The notes beneath the pieces are model-generated. The model worked only from the letters and a program-made list of their open reading frames with translations, ran no database searches and was not told the origin of the DNA. DNA of 64,000 bases, taken from assembly GCF_006337125.1 (NCBI RefSeq), contig NZ_CP040887.1:744001-808000 (forward strand). The letters run 5' to 3'. Position numbers and translations under genes: made by a program. Source of the stretch: Serinicoccus chungangensis. GTDB taxonomy: Bacteria; Actinomycetota; Actinomycetes; Actinomycetales; Dermatophilaceae. Below are positions 35,820 through 44,276 of the stretch, piece after piece. Each line of letters begins with the position of its first letter. Position 1 is the first letter of the stretch.

Positions 35820-36589
35820 GCCTGCTCCTCCTGCGTGGAGGCGAGCACCTGCGCCAGGTGCACCGTGCGGACGCCGGAGCGCTGGCGGTCCAGCACCCCT
35901 CCGATGTGCGCGAGGCAGGAGTTGTCGCCGGCCACCACGACCTCGGCCCCGGTCTCCCGCACGTGCCGCGCCTTGTCCGCGCCCATGGCGATCGAGGTGT
36001 CGGCGTTCTTCATCGCGAAGGTGCCCCCGAAGCCGCAGCACTCCTCCGCGGAGGGGAGGTCCACGAGGTCGATGCCCCGGACCGCTCGCAGCAGCCGCAG
36101 CGGCTTGTCGCCGACCCCGAGCATCCGCAGGCTGTGGCAGGTGGGGTGGTAGGTCACCCGGTGCGGGTAGTAGGCGCCGACGTCGGTCACGCCGAGGACG
36201 TCGACGAGCAGCTCGGACAGCTCCAGCACCCGGGGTGCGAGCGAGCGCACCTCCCGCTCCAGCCCGGCGTCGCCGGCCCGGCGGGCCAGCACCGCGTGCT
36301 GCTCGCGGACCGACCCGACGCACGAGCCGCTCGGCGAGACCACGTGGTCCGCGCCGGCGAAGACGTCGACGAAGCGGCGGACCAGGGGGGTAGCCGCGTC
36401 GGCGTACCCGGTGTTGGTGAACATCTGCCCGCAGCACGTCTGCTCGCGCGGGAAGACGACGCGGCAGCCGAGCCGCTCCAGCAGGGTGACGACCGCCCGC
36501 GGGGTCTGCGGCCACATCGTGTCGTTGAAGCAGGTCGCGAAGAGGGCCACCGTCGGGCGCGCCACCTGCAGCTCGGCCGGGCCGGTCAC
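35816..36589 (-). CDS. lutA: LutA cysteine-rich lactate utilization protein
   Basis: 257 residues with two CCG-domain repeats: 'REQTCCGQMFTNTGY' and 'SAEECCGFGGTFAMKN', preceded by 'FATCFNDTMWPQ' and 'TYHPTCHSLRM'. These cysteine-rich domains are typical of LutA/GlpC-like subunits and bind a cluster or form the redox site. GTG start with AGGAGG five bases upstream. It is the first gene of lutABC, transcribed leftward. The divergent thioesterase start is 97 bases away. Confidence 0.93.
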   Translation of the reverse strand: MTGPAELQVARPTVALFATCFNDTMWPQTPRAVVTLLERLGCRVVFPREQTCCGQMFTNTGYADAATPLVRRFVDVFAGADHVVSPSGSCVGSVREQHAVLARRAGDAGLEREVRSLAPRVLELSELLVDVLGVTDVGAYYPHRVTYHPTCHSLRMLGVGDKPLRLLRAVRGIDLVDLPSAEECCGFGGTFAMKNADTSIAMGADKARHVRETGAEVVVAGDNSCLAHIGGVLDRQRSGVRTVHLAQVLASTQEEQA

Positions 36590-36674
36590 GGTGCCTCCTC
36601 CCGCTCGGGGGTGCTGGTGCTGCGTCCAACCTTATCGGTGCGGCCGCCCTTCGCGTCGGCGACGCGGCGGCAGA

Positions 36675-36680
36675 CACAAT
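36675..36680 (+). promoter_or_regulatory. Putative -10 box (CACAAT) of thioesterase gene
   Basis: Six bases before the ATG at 36687. Confidence 0.45.
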
Positions 36681-36686
36681 GGCGCC

Positions 36687-37172
36687 ATGAGCACCTCCCT
36701 GCCCGACGTCCCCGAGGTCGCCTCGACCTTCGACATCACCGTCCGCTGGTCCGACCTGGACGCCTACGCGCACGTCAACAACGTCCAGTACCTCCGGCTC
36801 TTCGAGGAGGCACGCGTCTACGCGTTCAAGGCGTGGTTCGGGCAGGGTCGCGACCTCATCGACGAGGGCATGCTCGTGGTGTCGCAGGCGATCGACTACC
36901 TGCTGCCCATGTCCTTCGCGTACGCCCCGGCGCGCGTGGCGGTGTGGTGCGGCGGGGTGGGCGGCGCCTCCTTCGAGCTGGGGTACGCCGTGGCCGGGCC
37001 GGTGGGCGACGACACCGTGTATGCCCGTGGCCGGGTCAGCCTCGTGGCCTACGACCTGCGCGAGCAGCGGCCGCGGCGCCTGGGGGAGGCCGAGCGCGAG
37101 GCGCTCGCCGCGGTCACCGGCCCGGCGCCGGTGCTCCGCGGGGAGAGCGCGCGCGGCAGGGCGGCGCGGTGA
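36687..37172 (+). CDS. 4HBT-type acyl-CoA thioesterase (YbgC-like)
   Basis: 161 residues, a single hotdog fold. The signature 'VRWSDLDAYAHVNNVQYLRL' contains the catalytic Asp of the 4-hydroxybenzoyl-CoA thioesterase class, followed by 'FEEARVYAF'. It hydrolyses an acyl-CoA; the substrate is unknown. The TGA overlaps the GTG of the next gene (GTGA), so the two are coupled. In many Actinobacteria such a thioesterase lies just after ettA; here it is 13 kb away. Confidence 0.88.
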   Translation: MSTSLPDVPEVASTFDITVRWSDLDAYAHVNNVQYLRLFEEARVYAFKAWFGQGRDLIDEGMLVVSQAIDYLLPMSFAYAPARVAVWCGGVGGASFELGYAVAGPVGDDTVYARGRVSLVAYDLREQRPRRLGEAEREALAAVTGPAPVLRGESARGRAAR

Positions 37173-37831
37173 GCGCGCCGCAGACGCTGTCGCTCGCGGA
37201 CGGCGAGTCGGTCGCCGACCTGGCCACCCTGGTCCGCCGGGCGGCGCGGCTCGACGAGGACGGCGCGATCCGGCTGCAGGCCACCGGCGGCGCAGGGGTG
37301 CTGGCCGCGTGGGTGTGCGTCCTGCCCGGGGCCGGGCTCATGCGCGACGGGCTCACCCTGGGGCTGCGGACCATGGCCCTGGCGGCGGACGCGCAGCCGC
37401 TGGACGTCACCGTGCCGCTCGCCGGGCTGACCGACCGCTTGGCGCGGCGGGCGGCCACGGGAGACAGCTCGACGACGCTGCCCGTCCCTCCGACCACCCT
37501 CGCCCCGCCCTGGGCCGCGCAGTCCCCGCCGCGCGGGGGCTGGGAGCCGCGCGGGGGCATACCCTCCGAGCAGCTGGTGGCGGCGGCGCGCTCCGGGATC
37601 GCCGAGGTCGCCACCGGGTCGCCGGAGGGCTCCGGCGCCGCCGCGGTCGAGGCGCTGCGGGCGCGGGTGTGGGGGCGGCCGGTCGAGGGCACCGAGGTGC
37701 CCGCCGCGGCGGGCCTCGCCGTGCACGCGCTGGGCTTCCTGCGGCCGGGGGACACGCAGGTCGCCGTGCACCGCAACGGCTCGTGGCTGCGGGTCTCCAC
37801 CGGCGTCGGCCACGTGGTGCTGCGCGCCTGA
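37169..37831 (+). CDS. Conserved protein of unknown function
   Basis: 220 residues, no motif I can name. It is Ala/Gly/Leu-rich, with a hydrophobic but not clearly membrane-spanning first half ('AAWVCVLPGAGLMRDGLTLG'), a Pro-rich hinge near residues 105-130 and a C-terminal half ending 'RNGSWLRVSTGVGHVVLRA'. No signal peptide. Its GTG overlaps the thioesterase stop, so it is probably expressed with it. One ATA codon lies inside a GGCATACC word. Confidence 0.65.
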   Translation: MSAPQTLSLADGESVADLATLVRRAARLDEDGAIRLQATGGAGVLAAWVCVLPGAGLMRDGLTLGLRTMALAADAQPLDVTVPLAGLTDRLARRAATGDSSTTLPVPPTTLAPPWAAQSPPRGGWEPRGGIPSEQLVAAARSGIAEVATGSPEGSGAAAVEALRARVWGRPVEGTEVPAAAGLAVHALGFLRPGDTQVAVHRNGSWLRVSTGVGHVVLRA

Positions 37832-37847
37832 GGGAGCGTCCTGGGTG

Positions 37848-37890
37848 GCCGGCCCCACCGCGAGGTCGGGGAGCCTCGCGGTCGCCGGCC
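37848..37890. terminator. Bidirectional terminator between convergent genes
   Basis: An outer stem GGCCGGC/GCCGGCC encloses an inner stem ACCGCGAGG/CCTCGCGGT with an 8-base loop. It sits between the ends of the unknown gene and the ArsR-type gene. Confidence 0.7.
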
Positions 37891-38559
37891 CTACGCGCCG
37901 GCCCCCTCGGGACCGGCCCGGTCCTCGGGCGCCGTCCCGGGCAGGGCGCTGGTGTCCGGGTGGAGGGCGAGGAAGAGCGACCACGGCTCGGCGGAGAGGT
38001 CGCGGGCCCGGCCGTGGAACTCCTCGACCAGCTCGCCGAGCCGGGTCCGGAACTCCTCCAGCTCCGCCGGCGGCAGTCGGAGCCCGAGCCGGGTCATGGT
38101 GACGTCGGCGCGGTCGGCGGGCACCTGGGCCATCTCGGCGACGAAGGCCTCGAGCATGCCCTTGGAGGTGACGGGGGTGCGGGCGTACCAGGAGCGGCCG
38201 GTGGCGCGGTAGGGGATCTCGCGGGCACCGCGGCGGCCGCGGCGGGGCTCCAGCGCCTCGAGGAAGCCGGTGTCGACCAGCGTGCGCACGTGGTGCAGGA
38301 CCGTCGCCGGGTTGAGGTCCAGGGCGGCGGCGAGCTCGCGGTTGGTCAGCGGCTCGTCGAGGGCCAGGCGCAGGATGCGCAGCCGCACCCCCGAGGCCAG
38401 CGCCCTCGCCTCGGCGTCGCTGGCCTCGAACCCGCCGTCGTGCGGGTCGGGCGTCGCGACGGGCCCCCGAGGTCTCAGGGGCTGGTGAGTCGGGGCGGGA
38501 CCGCGAGGAGTGGCACCCACGTCGGGACGGAACGCCGAGGGCGACGGGTCGTGCTGCAT
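37891..38559 (-). CDS. ArsR-like winged-helix transcriptional regulator
   Basis: 222 residues. A disordered Pro-rich N-terminus (about 45 residues) precedes a winged helix: 'ASGVRLRILRLALDEPLTNR' and recognition-helix region 'LAAALDLNPATVLHHVRTLV', then 'LEALEPRRGRRGAREIPYRA'. The C-terminal half is an unassigned ligand or dimer domain. It is divergent from the MFS transporter, with a 10-base-arm operator between, so it most likely represses the transporter and itself. The start ATG has GGAGGT directly upstream and CAGGAT 6 bases upstream. Confidence 0.85.
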   Translation of the reverse strand: MQHDPSPSAFRPDVGATPRGPAPTHQPLRPRGPVATPDPHDGGFEASDAEARALASGVRLRILRLALDEPLTNRELAAALDLNPATVLHHVRTLVDTGFLEALEPRRGRRGAREIPYRATGRSWYARTPVTSKGMLEAFVAEMAQVPADRADVTMTRLGLRLPPAELEEFRTRLGELVEEFHGRARDLSAEPWSLFLALHPDTSALPGTAPEDRAGPEGAGA

Positions 38560-38565
38560 ACCTCC

Positions 38566-38571
38566 ATCCTG
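38566..38571 (-). promoter_or_regulatory. Putative -10 box (CAGGAT) of ArsR-type gene
   Basis: Six bases before the ATG, adjoining the operator at 38575-38600. Confidence 0.4.
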
Positions 38572-38574
38572 GCA

Positions 38575-38600
38575 AAGTGATTGACAGAACTCAATCACTT
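38575..38600. promoter_or_regulatory. Operator between ArsR-type regulator and MFS gene
   Basis: A perfect inverted repeat, AAGTGATTGA then CAGAAC then TCAATCACTT, strikingly AT-rich for this genome. It overlaps a TTGACA -35 hexamer (38581-38586) for the MFS gene, with CAGGAT at 38605-38610 as -10 (18-base spacer). Binding would block both promoters. Confidence 0.8.
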
Positions 38601-38617
38601 GGCGCAGGATCGACCCC

Positions 38618-39898
38618 GTGACGACCTCGCGACCCGCCAGCCTCTGGCGCCACCACGACTTCCGCCAGCTCTGGATGGGCGACACCGTGTCCGTCTTCGG
38701 CGCGCAGTTCGTCGGGTTCGCGATGCCGCTCATGGCCGTGCAGATCCTCGGGGCCGACGCCTTCCAGATGGGGCTGCTGGCGACGCTGGAGTCGCTGGCC
38801 TTCCTCCTCATCGGGTTGCCGGCGGGCGCCTGGGTGGACCGCTGGCGGAAGAAGACCGTGCTGGTCCTCGGCGACGTCGGGCGCGCGCTGCTGCTGCTCA
38901 CCCTGCCGGCCGCCTGGGTGCTCGACGTCCTGACGATGGCCCAGCTCTACGTCGTCGCCGTGGGGGTCGGCGTCATCACCGTCTTCTTCGACGTGGCCAA
39001 CCAGTCCTACCTGCCCGAGCTCGTCGAGGGTGAGCAGATCTCCGACGGCAACGGCAAGCTGCAGGCCAGCCAGCAGACCGCCATGGTCGTCGGGCCCGCC
39101 GCGGCGGCCGCGATGGTGCGACTGCTCGGCTCCCCGCTGACCATCGCGGTCACCAGCGTCTGCATGGGGCTGTCCTCCCTCTTCGTGAGCCGCATCCGGC
39201 ACCGGGAGCAGGCGCCCGACCCCGCCGCCCGCCGTCCGCTGGTCACGGAGGTCCGGGAGGGGCTGTCCTTCGTGCTGTCCCACCCCCTCCTGCGGCGGAT
39301 CGTGGCCTGCACCGGGCTGAGCAACCTCGCCTCCTCGGGCGTCTTCGCCCTCTTCGTGCTGTACGCCCTCACCACCCTCGACCTCGCCGAGACGACGCTG
39401 GGCCTGGTCCTGTCCCTCGGGGCGGTCGGCGGGCTGCTCGGCGCGGTCACCTCTGGATGGTTCGGCCGGTGGGTGGGCGAGGGCCGCGCCATCCCCATCG
39501 CCGCCGTGCTCTCCGGCCTGGCGATGCTCACCGTGCCGCTGGCCTCGGTCCTGCCCGCGGTCCCGACGCTGCTGGTCGGCAACCTCCTCATCTCCTGGGG
39601 CGTCGTGGTCTACAACATCGCCCAGGTGAGCTTCCGCCAGCGGCTGTGCCCCAAGCCGCTGCTCGGCCGGATGAACGCCTCCATCCGGTTCCTCGTCTGG
39701 GGCCCCATGCCGGTCGGGGCCTTCGTCGGCGGCGTGGCCGGCCAGCAGCTGGGCCTCGTCCCGACCCTCTGGGTGCTGGCCTCGCTCTCCGTGGTCGCCG
39801 CCCTCCCGGTCCTGCTGTCCCCGCTGGTGCGGATGCGCGAGCTGCCGCGCGAGCTCGACGCGCTGGCCGACGGTGCGACGCCCACGCAGGCGGGGTGA
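38618..39898 (+). CDS. MFS transporter, probable drug efflux
   Basis: 426 residues with about 12 membrane helices. The opening 'LWRHHDFRQLWMGDTVSVFG' and 'GLPAGAWVDRWRKK' (loop 2-3 signature) match the MFS-3/TetA-like exporters that Actinobacteria use for antibiotics or toxic compounds. The GTG at 38618 follows a -10 box by 7 bases, so it is probably leaderless. The divergent ArsR-like regulator and shared operator suggest induction by its own substrate, which is unknown. Confidence 0.88.
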   Translation: MTTSRPASLWRHHDFRQLWMGDTVSVFGAQFVGFAMPLMAVQILGADAFQMGLLATLESLAFLLIGLPAGAWVDRWRKKTVLVLGDVGRALLLLTLPAAWVLDVLTMAQLYVVAVGVGVITVFFDVANQSYLPELVEGEQISDGNGKLQASQQTAMVVGPAAAAAMVRLLGSPLTIAVTSVCMGLSSLFVSRIRHREQAPDPAARRPLVTEVREGLSFVLSHPLLRRIVACTGLSNLASSGVFALFVLYALTTLDLAETTLGLVLSLGAVGGLLGAVTSGWFGRWVGEGRAIPIAAVLSGLAMLTVPLASVLPAVPTLLVGNLLISWGVVVYNIAQVSFRQRLCPKPLLGRMNASIRFLVWGPMPVGAFVGGVAGQQLGLVPTLWVLASLSVVAALPVLLSPLVRMRELPRELDALADGATPTQAG

Positions 39899-39961
39899 CC
39901 TCGCCTGCGGGTCGGCCCAGCTGCAGGGCGGTGACGACGCCCGCGCCGGTGAGCACCGGCA

Positions 39962-39967
39962 TACCCT
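39962..39967 (+). promoter_or_regulatory. Putative -10 box (TACCCT) of CNNM/CorC gene
   Basis: Six bases before the ATG; it overlaps a GGCATACC word. Confidence 0.45.
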
Positions 39968-39973
39968 GACCGC

Positions 39974-41281
39974 ATGGACGCCGCCCTCCTGACCAACATC
40001 GTGCTGGTCCTGCTCTTCGTCCTCGTCGGCGGCGTCTTCGCCGCGACGGAGATGGCCATCGTGTCGCTGCGTCCCTCGCAGGTCGACGAGATCGCGCGGT
40101 CCGGCCCGCGGGGTGCGCGGACCGCCGCCCTGGTGCGCGACCCCAACACCTTCCTCTCCGCGGTCCAGGTCGGCGTGACGGTCGCCGGGTTCTTCTCCTC
40201 CGCCTTCGGCGGCGCGACGATCTCGCCGTCGGTGTCCGCGTGGCTGCAGGGCCTCGGTATGCCGCCCTCGGTGGCGGACCCGGTGGCGCTGGTCGCCATG
40301 ACGCTGGTCATCGCCTACCTGTCGCTGGTCCTCGGCGAGCTCACCCCGAAGCGCCTGGCCATGCAGCGCTCGGCCGGCTTCACCCGGGTGCTCGCGCCCC
40401 CGCTGGGCCTCTTCGCGACCCTGCTGCGCCCCGTCATCGCCTTCCTGTCCGCCTCCACTAACCTCATGGTGCGGCTGCTCGGGGGCGACCCGGGCGCCAC
40501 CCAGGAGGAGATGGCGATCGAGGAGCTGCGGCGCACCGTCGAGGACAACCGCGACCTGCGCCCCTACAGCCGGGAGATCCTCTCCGACGTCTTCCGGGCC
40601 AGCGAGCGCATCCTGGGCGACGTGCTGCGGCCCCGCCCCGACGTGGAGTTCCTCACCGCCGACACCCGCGTCCGGGACGTCGTCGAGGAGGTCCGGCGCA
40701 GCAGCCACAGCCGCTACCCGGTGGTCGGCCGCGGCGTGGACGACGTGCTCGGCTTCGTGCACATCCGCGACCTGCTCACCCTGCCGGAACAGGAGCGCGC
40801 GCAGGGGCGGGTCGGCGACCTGACCCGCGAGATCGTCGCGCTGCCGGTGACCAAGCCGGTGCTCGCGACGCTGGCCCTGCTCCGGGACGAGCAGCAGCAC
40901 CTCGCCCTGGTGGTCGACGAGCACGGCGGCACCGAGGGGATCGTCACGATCGAGGACCTCGTCGAGGAGGTGGTGGGGGAGATCTACGACGAGTACGACA
41001 CCGAGCGCGACCCCGAGGACTCGCTGGTCGTGGCCGGTGGCCGCACCGTCGTCTCGGGCAGCCTCATCGTCGAGGAGCTCGAGGACGTCCTGGGCACCCC
41101 CCTGCCGCACGGGCCCTACGAGACCGTCGCCGGCCTGGTGCTGGACCGGCTGGGCCGCGTCGCGGAGGAGGGCGACACGGTCGAGGTCGAGGACGTGCGG
41201 CTCACGGTGCTCGCGCTGGAGGGGCTGCGGATCACCGAGGTCGAGGTGGCCCGGGCACCGGGCGCGGACCAGGCGGACTGA
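39974..41281 (+). CDS. CNNM/HlyC/CorC-family membrane protein
   Basis: 435 residues. A DUF21/CNNM membrane domain with about four helices ('GGVFAATEMAIVSLR', 'GELTPKRLAMQRS'), then two CBS domains ('VVGRGVDDVLGFVHIRDLL', 'DEHGGTEGIVTIEDLVEEVV') and a CorC_HlyC C-terminal domain. The family is linked to Mg2+ or Na+ export, with CBS domains sensing nucleotides. It is convergent with the racemase gene, with 9 bases between stops and a stop-codon hairpin. Confidence 0.9.
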   Translation: MDAALLTNIVLVLLFVLVGGVFAATEMAIVSLRPSQVDEIARSGPRGARTAALVRDPNTFLSAVQVGVTVAGFFSSAFGGATISPSVSAWLQGLGMPPSVADPVALVAMTLVIAYLSLVLGELTPKRLAMQRSAGFTRVLAPPLGLFATLLRPVIAFLSASTNLMVRLLGGDPGATQEEMAIEELRRTVEDNRDLRPYSREILSDVFRASERILGDVLRPRPDVEFLTADTRVRDVVEEVRRSSHSRYPVVGRGVDDVLGFVHIRDLLTLPEQERAQGRVGDLTREIVALPVTKPVLATLALLRDEQQHLALVVDEHGGTEGIVTIEDLVEEVVGEIYDEYDTERDPEDSLVVAGGRTVVSGSLIVEELEDVLGTPLPHGPYETVAGLVLDRLGRVAEEGDTVEVEDVRLTVLALEGLRITEVEVARAPGADQAD

Positions 41282-41294
41282 CGGGGCCCCTCAG
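41278..41294. terminator. Hairpin containing two facing stop codons
   Basis: CTGA and TCAG flank GGGGCCCC. The TGA of the CNNM gene and the stop of the racemase gene are in the arms. Confidence 0.4.
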
Positions 41295-41992
41295 GTGGGC
41301 GGCTCCTCCAGTGCCGCCTCCAGGGCGGCCTCGACGTGCAGCCGCGTGGTCGGGAAGGTCGGGACCGTGACGTCGGCGGGTCGCAGGAGCAGCTCGATCT
41401 CGGTGCAGCCGAGCACCACGCCCTCCGCGCCGCGCCCCACGAGCTCGTCGACGACGCGCCGGTATGCCTCCCGGGACTCCTCGCGCACGACGCCGCGGCA
41501 GAGCTCGTCGTAGATGACCCGGTGCACCAGCTCGCGGCCGGCCGCGTCGGGCACGCGGACCTCGAGGCCGTGGTCGGCCAGCCGGCCGGTGTAGAACGTC
41601 CGCTCCATGGTGAACGCCGTGCCGAGCAGCCCGACCCGGCGCAGGCCGGCCCGCTGCACGGCGCCGGCCGTCGCGTCGGCGAGGTGCAGCAGCGGTATGC
41701 CGACCGCCGCCTGCACCTCGTCCGCCACCTGGTGCATGGTGTTGGTGCACAGGAGCAGGAGGTCGGCGCCGGCGGCCTCGAGCCCGCGGGCGTGCCGGGC
41801 GAGCAGCCGCCCGGCCGCCTCCCAGTCCCCGGCGACCTGCAGGGCCTCCACCTCGGCGAAGTCCAGGGAGGCGAGGACGACCCGCGCGGAGTGCAGCCCG
41901 CCGAGCCGCTCGCGGACCCCCTCGTTGAGGAGGCGGTAGTACTCCGCGCTGGACTCCCAGCTCATCCCGCCGAGCAACCCGATGGTGCGCAC
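41291..41992 (-). CDS. Aspartate/glutamate racemase family protein
   Basis: 233 residues. The two catalytic cysteines are in 'LLLCTNTMHQ' and 'VVLGCTEIELL', and the opening 'TIGLLGGMSWESSAEYYRLL' is typical of aspartate racemase (YgeA-like). It is a PLP-independent racemase interconverting D and L amino acids; aspartate, glutamate or a broader substrate is possible. GTG start at 41992. The alpha-glucosidase gene ends 20 bases upstream, so these may be co-transcribed. Confidence 0.88.
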   Translation of the reverse strand: MRTIGLLGGMSWESSAEYYRLLNEGVRERLGGLHSARVVLASLDFAEVEALQVAGDWEAAGRLLARHARGLEAAGADLLLLCTNTMHQVADEVQAAVGIPLLHLADATAGAVQRAGLRRVGLLGTAFTMERTFYTGRLADHGLEVRVPDAAGRELVHRVIYDELCRGVVREESREAYRRVVDELVGRGAEGVVLGCTEIELLLRPADVTVPTFPTTRLHVEAALEAALEEPPT

Positions 41993-42012
41993 GTCCCGAC
42001 CCTCGCCCCGGC

Positions 42013-43740
42013 TCAGCCCAGCCAGACGGTGCAGTCCTGGTGCAGCGTGCGGCGCCCGTCGGCGTCACGGTGCAGGCGGCCGCTGGCGACGAGGACCTCG
42101 CGCTCCTGGGGCAGCACCACCGGCTCCTCGCCGAAGTTCGTCAGCACCGTGACCACCGGACCGTCCTGGCGGGCGTTGGCGAAGGCGACGACGCCCTCGG
42201 GCAGCGACATGCCCTCGAGCGCGGTGAGCCACTCCAGCCCGCCGACGCCGAGGTCGTGCTCGCGGCGCAGCCGCAGCAGGGTGCGGTAGAGCTCCAGCGT
42301 CGAGCCGGCCACCCCCTCCTGGCGGTCCGCGGACAGGGAGCCGTAGAGCAGCGGCTGGGGCAGCCAGGTGTCCACGTCGTCCGACGCGCCGAAGCCGTAG
42401 GACGGCTCACCGGCGACCCAGGGCAGGGGGACCCGGCAGCCGTCGCGGCCGGTCTCCTCGCCCTGCGTGCGGTGGAAGGCCGGGTCGGCCCGCACGTGGG
42501 CCGGCAGCGCCGTGTGGTCGGGCAGCCCCAGCTCCTCCCCGTTGTAGAGGTAGGCCGAACCGGGTAGCGCCAGCATCATCGCGGTCGCCGCCCGCGCCCG
42601 CCGCAGCCCGAGGACGGCGTTGGGCTGGGGGTCGCCGGCGGCGATGCCGTTGGGCCGGGGCTGGCCGACCGGCAGCCCGAGCCGCGAGGCGTGGCGCACC
42701 ACGTCGTGGTTGGACAGCACCCACGTCGTGGGCGCGCCCACCGCCTCGGCGGCCTCGAGCGAGGTCTCGACGATCCGCTGCTGGTCCGCCGCGCGCCACG
42801 GCGCCTGCAGGTAGTGGAAGTTGAAGGCCTGGTGCATCTCGTCCGGGCGGACGTAGGCCATGGTCCGCGCCTGCGTCGGCAGCCACGCCTCGGCGCACAG
42901 GATGCGGTCGCGCTGCGGGTCGCCCTCGGGGTTGTAGGAGTCCAGCACCTCCCGCCAGCCGCGGTAGACCTCGTGCACCTCCTCCTGGTCCCACATCGGG
43001 CCGAGGTGGCTCTGCTCGAGCCGCTCGTCGTCCGCGCCGGCCATGACGGCCCGCTCCTCCCAGTCCGGCAGGTCGGCGTCCTTGACGAGGGAGTGGGCGA
43101 CGTCGACCCGGAAGCCGTCGACCCCGCGGTCCAGCCAGAAGCGCAGGATGTCGTGGAACTCCTCGACGACCTCGGGGTTGCGCCAGTTGAGGTCCGGCTG
43201 CTTGGTGTCGAAGAGGTGGAGGTACCACTGCCCCGGGGTCCCGTCGGGCTCGGTCACCCGGGTCCAGGCGATGCCGCCGAAGATGCTCTTCCAGTTGTTC
43301 GGCGGCTCGCTGCCGTCGCCGCGGCCGTCGCGGAAGACGTAGCGCTCCCGCTCGGGGCTGCCCGGCGCCGCGGCCAGCGCCTCCTCGAACCACGCGTGCT
43401 CGTCGCTGGTGTGGTTGGGCACGAGGTCGACGATGACCCGGATGCCGAGCTCGTGGGCGCGCTCGAGGAGCGCGTCGGCGTCGTCGAGGGTCCCGAAGAC
43501 CGGGTCGACGTCGCGGTAGTCCGCCACGTCATACCCCGCATCGGCCATGGGGGAGCGGTAGAAGGGGCTGATCCAGACCGCGTCCACCCCCAGCGCGGCG
43601 AGGTAGGGCAGCCGGGAGGTGATGCCGGGGAGGTCGCCCACCCCGTCGCCGTTCGCGTCGGCGAAGCTGCGGGGGTAGACCTGGTAGATGACGGCGTGGC
43701 GCCACCAGGGCGCGTCGTGCGCGGAAGGGGGGTGAGTCAC
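42013..43740 (-). CDS. GH13 alpha-glucosidase
   Basis: 575 residues. The GH13 regions are complete: 'VIVDLVPNHTS' (I), 'GFRVDVAHSL' with nucleophile Asp (II), 'LCAEAWLP' with acid Glu (III) and 'LSNHDVVRH' with Asp (IV). The N-terminus 'AVIYQVYPRSFADANGDG' is typical of alpha-glucosidases and oligo-1,6-glucosidases, and the 'DGCRVPLPW' C-terminal block of actinobacterial maltases. It probably releases glucose from malto-oligosaccharides in the cytoplasm. The GTG at 43740 is my choice; TAGCGT lies 8 bases upstream. Confidence 0.92.
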   Translation of the reverse strand: MTHPPSAHDAPWWRHAVIYQVYPRSFADANGDGVGDLPGITSRLPYLAALGVDAVWISPFYRSPMADAGYDVADYRDVDPVFGTLDDADALLERAHELGIRVIVDLVPNHTSDEHAWFEEALAAAPGSPERERYVFRDGRGDGSEPPNNWKSIFGGIAWTRVTEPDGTPGQWYLHLFDTKQPDLNWRNPEVVEEFHDILRFWLDRGVDGFRVDVAHSLVKDADLPDWEERAVMAGADDERLEQSHLGPMWDQEEVHEVYRGWREVLDSYNPEGDPQRDRILCAEAWLPTQARTMAYVRPDEMHQAFNFHYLQAPWRAADQQRIVETSLEAAEAVGAPTTWVLSNHDVVRHASRLGLPVGQPRPNGIAAGDPQPNAVLGLRRARAATAMMLALPGSAYLYNGEELGLPDHTALPAHVRADPAFHRTQGEETGRDGCRVPLPWVAGEPSYGFGASDDVDTWLPQPLLYGSLSADRQEGVAGSTLELYRTLLRLRREHDLGVGGLEWLTALEGMSLPEGVVAFANARQDGPVVTVLTNFGEEPVVLPQEREVLVASGRLHRDADGRRTLHQDCTVWLG

Positions 43741-43791
43741 GAGGGACAACGCTATGCCGCGCCTCCCTGGTGCGCGCAAATCGCGCGCCGG

Positions 43792-44202
43792 TCAGTCCTC
43801 CTCGAGGGTGTTGACCATGGCCTGCGCGGCGTGCGCCATGTAGGCCCGCATCTGCTGCTCGTCCAGCGCGTCCATCCGGTCGGCCACCGTGTCCAGGGCG
43901 GCGTTCATGTGGTGCAGCCAGCGGTCCCGCTGGGCCGGCGTGACCCGGAACGGGTGGTGACGCATCCGCAGCCGGGGGTGGCCGCGCTGGTCGGAGTAGG
44001 TCGTGGGGCCGCCCCAGTACTGCTCGAGGAACATCCGCAGGCGCACCTCGGCCGGGCCGAGGTCCTCCTCGGGGTAGAGGTCGCGCAGCGGCGGGTCCTG
44101 CCGCACGCCCTGGTAGAAGGCGTGGACGAGGTCGACGAAGGTCTGGTGCCCGCCGACGCGCTCGTAGACGGTGGTGGGGGTGTCGGGGGAGGGCTGGGTC
44201 AC
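43792..44202 (-). CDS. glbO: Group II truncated hemoglobin
   Basis: 136 residues. It has the conserved trHbII pattern: 'VYERVGGHQTFVDLV' (N-terminal), 'LYPEEDLGPAEVRLRMF', 'QYWGGPTTYSDQRGHPRLRM' and 'HHPFRVTPAQRDRWLHHM', which include the proximal His and the G8 Trp. Likely binds oxygen or protects against peroxide, as Mycobacterium GlbO. The GTG at 44202 gives the family length, but a GGAGAG touches the codon rather than standing upstream, so a slightly different start is possible. Divergent from the GH13 branching-type gene. Confidence 0.88.
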   Translation of the reverse strand: MTQPSPDTPTTVYERVGGHQTFVDLVHAFYQGVRQDPPLRDLYPEEDLGPAEVRLRMFLEQYWGGPTTYSDQRGHPRLRMRHHPFRVTPAQRDRWLHHMNAALDTVADRMDALDEQQMRAYMAHAAQAMVNTLEED

Positions 44203-44276
44203 CTCTCCATGGTGCCAAACGCGCACGGTGGTCCAGGACGTGCCGCCCCACCTCGGCGATTGGGGCACTGTCGGTC

